Source: CAWAMD01 sp963783045 | GTDB lineage: Bacteria > Actinomycetota > Nitriliruptoria > Nitriliruptorales > Nitriliruptoraceae | Assembly (NCBI GenBank): GCA_963783045.1 | Contig: CAWAMD010000009.1 | Span: forward strand, 186,001 to 250,000 | Direction: 5' to 3' | DNA length: 64,000 nt | Made by a program: the position numbers and the translations under genes | The notes under the pieces: model-generated | Databases searched by the model: none | The model's input: the letters and a program-made list of their open reading frames with translations, nothing else | Told to the model about the DNA's origin: nothing | Shown here: positions 60,030-64,000 of the stretch, in pieces | Layout of the letters: every line of letters starts with the position of its first letter | Numbering within the stretch: the stretch's first letter is position 1

Positions 60030-60725
60030 ATGACGACGACCATGGTCACTGCCGAGCAGGGCGCCACCACGAGGTCCGAGGAGATGGTGTACGTCCCACC
60101 GTCGCGCGAGCACCGGGCATCGGACGTGGGCGGGCCGCTCGCCGACGCGGGCTTGAACGCCCCGTTCGTGTTCGACTTCCTCTCGGCCATGCTCGCCCAC
60201 GAGATGGGCGGCCTCCAGCTCTACCGCTCGGTCGCCGGTCGCACGAACAACCCGCTGCTCAAGCGGCAGTACGAGGAGTTCGGGTCCGAGACCGAGCACC
60301 ACATCGAGGTGCTCGAGTCACTCGTCGGCGCGCTCGACGGCAACCCGAAGTACGTGAGCCCGGCGGCGCGCGCGACGGAGAAGTCGGGGACCTCCCTGAT
60401 CGAGTCGACGTTCCTGCTGTCGGGCTCGCTCGACATCATGACCCGCGAGCTCGTCATGCTCGAGGCGGTCATGCTCGCCGAGAGCAAGGACCGGTCGAAC
60501 TGGCAGACCCTCGCCGCCATCAGCGACGAGCTGGCCGACGGGGACGCGAAGACCGCGGTCGCCCGGGCGGTCGGTGAGGTGCTGCCCGACGAGGACGAGC
60601 ACCTCGGCTGGGCACAGGACATGCGCACGAAGCTCGTGACGCTCCAGGCGTCCAGCGAGGCGATGGCGACCGCCGGCGCGAAGGCCGAGGAGCTCGTCGA
60701 GACCGTCCGCGGCTGGTTCTCCTAG
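60030..60725 (+). CDS. Ferritin-like protein, small
   Basis: 231 residues from ATG 60030 (GAGGAG upstream). Four-helix-bundle pattern with E...ExxH motifs: FLSAMLAHEMGGLQLYRSVA, YEEFGSETEHHIEVLESLVG, MTRELVMLEAVMLAESKDRS, EVLPDEDEHLGWAQDMRTKL. Residues Glu/His at these places fit a di-iron or DUF892-like ferritin fold. Same transcript as the larger ferritin-like gene; a terminator hairpin follows. Function: iron or oxidative-stress handling by inference. Confidence 0.75.
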   Translation: MTTTMVTAEQGATTRSEEMVYVPPSREHRASDVGGPLADAGLNAPFVFDFLSAMLAHEMGGLQLYRSVAGRTNNPLLKRQYEEFGSETEHHIEVLESLVGALDGNPKYVSPAARATEKSGTSLIESTFLLSGSLDIMTRELVMLEAVMLAESKDRSNWQTLAAISDELADGDAKTAVARAVGEVLPDEDEHLGWAQDMRTKLVTLQASSEAMATAGAKAEELVETVRGWFS

Positions 60726-60744
60726 CCCCAGCCTGTCCGAGGGG

Positions 60745-60781
60745 ACGAACGGCGCGTCGGGTCCAACGGCGCGCCGTTCGT
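60745..60781. terminator. Bidirectional hairpin terminator
   Basis: ACGAACGGCGCG (60745-60756) and CGCGCCGTTCGT (60770-60781) form a perfect 12-bp stem with a 13-nt loop, between the convergent small ferritin-like gene (ending 60725) and the sigma factor gene (ending 60802). Confidence 0.7.
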
Positions 60782-60801
60782 CGTGTCGGCCGAGACGCCG
60801 A

Positions 60802-61647
60802 TCAGGCGCTGCGGACCAGCGAGTCCCGCTCCATCTTCGCGCGCATCCGGTCGAGCGCCCGCCGCAGCAGGCGGGAGACATGCATCTGGGACACGCCGAT
60901 CTCCGCGGCGATCTGGCGCTGCGAGTAGCCGTCGTAGAAGCGCAGCCGGAGCATGTGCCGGTCGCGGTCGTCGAGCCCCTCAGCCAGCTGACGCAGCAGC
61001 AGTGACCGCTCGACGCTCTGGACTCCACCGTCGGTCGTCAGGCGGCGGGCTGCCTCGGCGACGGGCTCCCCGGACCGCGCGGGGAGGACATCCTGGGGAC
61101 GCTGCGCCGCCACGGCTCGAAGGACCTCGTCCGCCTCCTCGCGCGTGATCCCGCAGACCGCGGCGAGCTCGATCCGGTCCGGTAGACGGCCCTCGCGTCG
61201 CTCGAACTCCGCGATCGTCGACCAGTGTCGGTTCACCTGCTGCTTCACCCGTCGCGGGATGTGCAGACGCCAGCAGTGATCCCGGAAGTAGTGGCGGACC
61301 TCGCCCAGCACGATGGGCGTGGCGAAGACGCGGAAGGCGACGCCACGCTCGGGATCGAACCGCTCGATCGCCTTCACGAGGCCGACGCCGGCGACCTGGT
61401 GGACATCGTCGAGGGGTTCCGACCCGGCGCGGTAGGAACGGACGAGCTGTCGGGCCCACGGCAGGTAGTCGTGCACGAGCGCGTCACGAAGGGCACGGTC
61501 ACGCGTCGTCGCGTAGCGGCGAAGTCGCTGCTGGTTCCAGTCGCCGACGGATGGCTCGTCCGTGCCCATGCCGTCACGCCCGTCGCGCGTCGGCGCGCCG
61601 CGCGGGGCGATCCGCGCAATCCTCGGCATACGGTCGCGATCGTTCAT
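60802..61647 (-). CDS. SigB/SigF-family RNA polymerase sigma factor
   Basis: 281 residues from ATG 61647 (AAGGGG about 9 nt upstream). Region 2: LVHDYLPWARQLVRSYRAGS, VGLVKAIERFDPERGVAFRV, FATPIVLGEVRHYFRDHCWR. Region 3: LHIPRRVKQQVNRHWSTIAE. Region 4: LDDRDRHMLRLRFYDGYSQR, QIAAEIGVSQMHVSRLLRRA. The HYFRD and SQMHVSRLL forms are typical of the general-stress SigB/SigF group. No anti-sigma or anti-anti-sigma gene adjoins it. A 20-bp palindrome lies 26 bp upstream of the start. Confidence 0.9.
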   Translation of the reverse strand: MNDRDRMPRIARIAPRGAPTRDGRDGMGTDEPSVGDWNQQRLRRYATTRDRALRDALVHDYLPWARQLVRSYRAGSEPLDDVHQVAGVGLVKAIERFDPERGVAFRVFATPIVLGEVRHYFRDHCWRLHIPRRVKQQVNRHWSTIAEFERREGRLPDRIELAAVCGITREEADEVLRAVAAQRPQDVLPARSGEPVAEAARRLTTDGGVQSVERSLLLRQLAEGLDDRDRHMLRLRFYDGYSQRQIAAEIGVSQMHVSRLLRRALDRMRAKMERDSLVRSA

Positions 61648-62092
61648 TCGTCGGTCCCCTTGGAGCCTGCTGGCTGGCACCTGGGTGCCAGCACGCCGCC
61701 GTCGATGCCCACTGTAGGAAGCGGCCGACGTTCCGATCGTCTGGCGAGCGAAGCCGCAGACTGCGCCCTAGAGGCGTATGCGCGCCCAGATTCGGGCATA
61801 CCGGCCTCTTCCTGCTGGCGGACGGGGTCGCGCGGAGATTGGCACCCTGGGGCCGCACCATGGCGCGGTCACCGAGAGGTCGTGGTGCCTGTCCGTGCGT
61901 GAGCAGGCGGCCCCGCGCCGCGAGCGGCCCCCCACCGACGCACGTCCGGGCCCCCGGGGTCGATCGTGGCCCGTCCGATGCGCCACGTGGGCCACGTTCA
62001 CGTCCCGAGACGCTTCCTACCGTGGGCGGCACGAGGTGAGCACGACCTCGCCCGAAACTCTCCCGCCCCGTACTCGATCCAGAAGGGGAACC
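61648..62092. other. Divergent intergenic region, sigma factor / lipoprotein
   Basis: 445 bp without a convincing gene. It contains the 20-bp palindrome (61673-61692) on the sigma-factor side; otherwise I see no clear promoter. Open frames here are GC-skew artefacts. Confidence 0.4.
61673..61692. promoter_or_regulatory. 20-bp palindrome upstream of the SigB-family gene
   Basis: GCTGGCACC-TG-GGTGCCAGC is a perfect 9-bp inverted repeat with a 2-bp centre. Operator or 5'-UTR hairpin for the sigma factor gene. Confidence 0.6.
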
Positions 62093-62347
62093 ATGAGAGC
62101 CCACAAGATCCGTCGTACCGTCGTCGCGACTGCGATGGCCGGTGCGCTCGCCCTCGCCGGCGCCGCCTGCAGCGGTGGTGGCAGCAATGGCGTGACCAGC
62201 AACCAGTCGGAGGGCACCACCTCCACGTCCACCACGGGCACCAGCACCTCCGGCACGTCCGCGTCCGAGTCCAGCACCGCGGGCACCAGCACGAGCACCG
62301 CGAGCCCGAGCGCGACGGCGACCGCCTCGCCGTCCGCGAGCAGCTGA
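62093..62347 (+). CDS. Small Ser/Thr-rich lipoprotein
   Basis: 84 residues from ATG 62093 (AAGGGGAA upstream). The lipoprotein signal peptide is RRTVVATAMAGALALAGAAC, with the lipobox LAGAAC placing the acylated Cys at about 24. The mature part is almost entirely Ser, Thr, Ala and Gly (TSTSTTGTSTSGTSASESST), perhaps an O-glycosylated cell-wall stalk. No domain. Ends at a strong hairpin terminator. Confidence 0.75.
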   Translation: MRAHKIRRTVVATAMAGALALAGAACSGGGSNGVTSNQSEGTTSTSTTGTSTSGTSASESSTAGTSTSTASPSATATASPSASS

Positions 62348-62363
62348 CGACGCAAGGCTTCAC

Positions 62364-62398
62364 CCGGAGGGAGCGGCCTCAGCGGCCGCTCCCTCCGG
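62364..62398. terminator. Hairpin terminator between convergent genes
   Basis: CCGGAGGGAGCGGCC and GGCCGCTCCCTCCGG form a 15-bp perfect stem with a 5-nt loop, 17 bp after the lipoprotein stop and 28 bp before the hydrolase stop on the other strand. Confidence 0.8.
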
Positions 62399-62425
62399 TG
62401 CGTACGGACCGCGTGCCGGCGCCGG

Positions 62426-63196
62426 TCAGTCGCCCACGACCTGAGCGGCCACGAAGGCCTCGATGTGCCCGGTCAGCGCGTCCGGGTGGCTGTAGTTCAC
62501 CGTGTGCGCCGCCCCGGGCACCTCGACGAAGGTGCCGCGTGGCGTCCCGGCGGCGAGCCGCTCGCGCCAGCCGCGCGGCGCGATCGGGTCCTGCTGCCCG
62601 CGGACGATCAGCACGGGTCGCTCCACCTCGGCAAGGTGCTCCTCGATCGGGTCCTCGAGTGCCGCGGCGAACGTGGCGACCGGCCGGCGGAGGCCGCAGT
62701 CGGCGTAGTCGCGTGCGAGCACCAGGCTCAGCGATGGTGGCTCGTGCAGCGAGTTGCGCAGCCACCGCGTCGACTGGCCGAGCCAGCTGCGGGCGGTCGA
62801 GTCCATCGTGGGTCCGACCAGGACCAGCCCGGCGACGGCGCGGCGGCGGGCGGCGAGCGCCGCGATGATCTGGCAGCCGAGCGAGTTCGCCACGAGCAGC
62901 GGCCGGTCGACGTGGGCGGCATCGAGCCAGCCGGCGAGGGCATCGGCCAGCCCGATGATGTCCAGTGCCTGCTCTGGCTTCGAGCTGCGGCCGAACCCCG
63001 GCAGGTCGACGGCGGTGGCGGTCCGGTGTCGGCTGAGCGCTCGGACCGTCGGCACGAGGTAGCGGCTCGACACGCCGAGACCGTGCACGAGCACGGCGTC
63101 GGGATAGGGGCCGTGCGGCGACCGGCTCGCTGCCGGGCTCTGCGTCCGGGCGTGCATGCGGTGGCCGTCGACCACCAGCCAGCGACGGTTGGTCAT
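62426..63196 (-). CDS. Alpha/beta hydrolase
   Basis: 256 residues from ATG 63196. DAVLVHGLGVSSRYLVPTVR (oxyanion), VDLPGFGRSSKP, LLVANSLGCQIIAALAARRR (nucleophile Ser in NSLGC), PVLIVRGQQDPIAP (acid Asp) and VPGAAHTVNYSHP (catalytic His): a complete triad. Related to meta-cleavage-product hydrolases and haloperoxidase-like esterases. The ATG overlaps the stop of the next gene upstream (ATGA). Substrate unknown. Confidence 0.88.
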   Translation of the reverse strand: MTNRRWLVVDGHRMHARTQSPAASRSPHGPYPDAVLVHGLGVSSRYLVPTVRALSRHRTATAVDLPGFGRSSKPEQALDIIGLADALAGWLDAAHVDRPLLVANSLGCQIIAALAARRRAVAGLVLVGPTMDSTARSWLGQSTRWLRNSLHEPPSLSLVLARDYADCGLRRPVATFAAALEDPIEEHLAEVERPVLIVRGQQDPIAPRGWRERLAAGTPRGTFVEVPGAAHTVNYSHPDALTGHIEAFVAAQVVGD

Positions 63197-64000
63197 GGCG
63201 TGATCTCCTCGAGCGTGACGCCGTGGGACGGGCCGGCCTCGCGCAGCAGGGCCTCTGCCTCGTCGACCGACAGCGGCGGAGGCGGCGGAGCGTCGTCGGT
63301 GTGCGAGGCGAGATCGGCCGAGGTCCGCGCGAACGTCGCGAAGTCGGCGGGGTAGGCGTCCGGGTCGACGCCGACGAGCGAGCCGTGACGGGCCCGCTCG
63401 ATCAGCGACCGCCAGCGGTCGATGCTGGCGACGCCGACGGACTCGATGCCGTGCGAGAAGAGGGTGAGCAGCGCCTCGTCGTAGTCGTCGTGCGCGTCGA
63501 GGTGCTTCTCGAGCGTCCGCGCCGACCCCTCCACGTTGAAGGTGAGCCACAGCGGCACCGCCCGGTGGGCGAGTGCCCGGTAGGGGTCGGTGAGCACGAA
63601 CGTCTCGGCCAGCAGTCGCCGCTGTGGCGCCCCGATCCGGTCGTACCAGCGCCGGTGCGCGTCCGCGACGGCGAGGCTCAGCTGCTCGGGATCGGTGTAG
63701 GAGACGCGCACGACCCGGCGCCCGGCACGGGCGGCCGTGTCGACCACGTCGTCGAGCAGCGCCGTCTCGAATCCCCACTCGGCCTCGGGAGCGGTGCTGT
63801 CGGCCTCCGGTGGGTCCCACCGCGTGCGTCGCGATGACTCACGCGCCAGAAACCGGGCGACCCGCGGGCTGCCGCGGAGGTACTCCTCGGGCTCGAGGCC
63901 GCCCACGGCCCCGTGCTGGAAGACATGTCGTTCGCCGACCCGCGTGACGGGCCAGGTCAGCCGACAGTCGAGGACGTAGACGGTCGCGTCCGGTGTCAGC
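63193..64000 (-). CDS. Unknown protein, N-terminus beyond the window
   Basis: The frame is open to the window edge, so the 5' end is missing; at least 268 residues are visible. It reads VYVLDCRLTWPVTRVGERHV, GGLEPEEYLRGSPRVARFLA, FETALLDDVVDTAARAGRRV, VSYTDPEQLSLAVADAHRRW, HRAVPLWLTFNVEGSARTLE, LLTLFSHGIESVGVASIDRW. Mixed alpha/beta with an acidic, Pro-rich C-terminus (DDAPPPPPLSVDEAE). I do not recognise the family. Coupled by ATGA to the hydrolase, so a joint pathway is likely. Confidence 0.7.
   Translation of the reverse strand, partial: LTPDATVYVLDCRLTWPVTRVGERHVFQHGAVGGLEPEEYLRGSPRVARFLARESSRRTRWDPPEADSTAPEAEWGFETALLDDVVDTAARAGRRVVRVSYTDPEQLSLAVADAHRRWYDRIGAPQRRLLAETFVLTDPYRALAHRAVPLWLTFNVEGSARTLEKHLDAHDDYDEALLTLFSHGIESVGVASIDRWRSLIERARHGSLVGVDPDAYPADFATFARTSADLASHTDDAPPPPPLSVDEAEALLREAGPSHGVTLEEITP

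Noticed and set aside
1..64000. tRNA, rRNA, CRISPR, IS elements or prophage
   Set aside because: Scanned by eye for T-loop motifs, spaced palindromic repeats, transposase motifs and terminal repeats; only the Xer-type recombinase was found, and it sits in conserved chromosomal synteny.

Overview
The window is GC-rich chromosomal DNA from an actinobacterium. The main evidence is gene content and order: smc-ftsY-ffh-rpsP-khpA-rimM-trmD-rplS-lepB-rnhB-DUF2469-yraN-comM-dprA, then xer-whiG-(M23)-rpsB-tsf-pyrH-frr-cdsA-rlmN-dxr-rseP-ispG. The WhiG-type sigma factor and the DUF2469 protein are actinobacterial markers. GTG starts are frequent and ATGA/GTGA/TGATG overlaps are common. I would guess a deep-branching, free-living lineage rather than Streptomyces or Mycobacterium, but nothing here fixes the genus. 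I saw no tRNA, rRNA, IS element, CRISPR array or prophage.

Layout. 1-11,700: chromosome condensation, SRP targeting, ribosomal protein and tRNA/rRNA maturation genes, signal peptidase I and RNase HII. Two tandem-repeat blocks lie between these housekeeping genes. 11,750-17,760: DNA uptake and recombination genes (yraN, comM, dprA), a tyrosine recombinase and WhiG. 17,880-29,680: a secreted M23/lipase fusion, then translation, envelope lipid and MEP isoprenoid genes. 29,700-34,100: accessory genes (SDR, DegV, a MerR-TetR fusion regulator, a secreted S15-type hydrolase).

34,186-37,775 (minus strand) is the most unusual part. An NfnA/SudB-like subunit and an NfnB/GltA-like subunit are followed by a GrdB-family reductase whose reading frame is interrupted by one TGA at the expected selenocysteine position. 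A hairpin that fits the bacterial SECIS pattern lies immediately downstream. A shortened PNPOx-like protein follows. I interpret this as a NAD(P)H-driven selenoprotein redox operon.

38,000-45,070: a PAS/pseudo-receiver/LuxR regulator, then an assimilatory sulfur operon (siroheme synthesis, sulfite reductase, APS/PAPS reductase, one unknown). The sulfite reductase carries a C-terminal CysO/MoaD-like sulfur-carrier domain ending in Gly-Gly, which suggests direct hand-over of sulfide to a protein thiocarboxylate. 45,200-64,000: mostly stress and regulatory accessory genes. These are a TPR-LuxR regulator, a flavin monooxygenase, an ECF sigma pair, a ClpN/HTH pair with an operator-promoter, a DksA-like protein, an I78-like secreted protein with an internal duplication, a hemerythrin, an ArsR regulator with a frameshifted MFS gene, a ZIP transporter, topoisomerase IB, two ferritin-like proteins, a SigB-family sigma factor, a lipoprotein, and a hydrolase coupled to an unknown gene that runs off the window.
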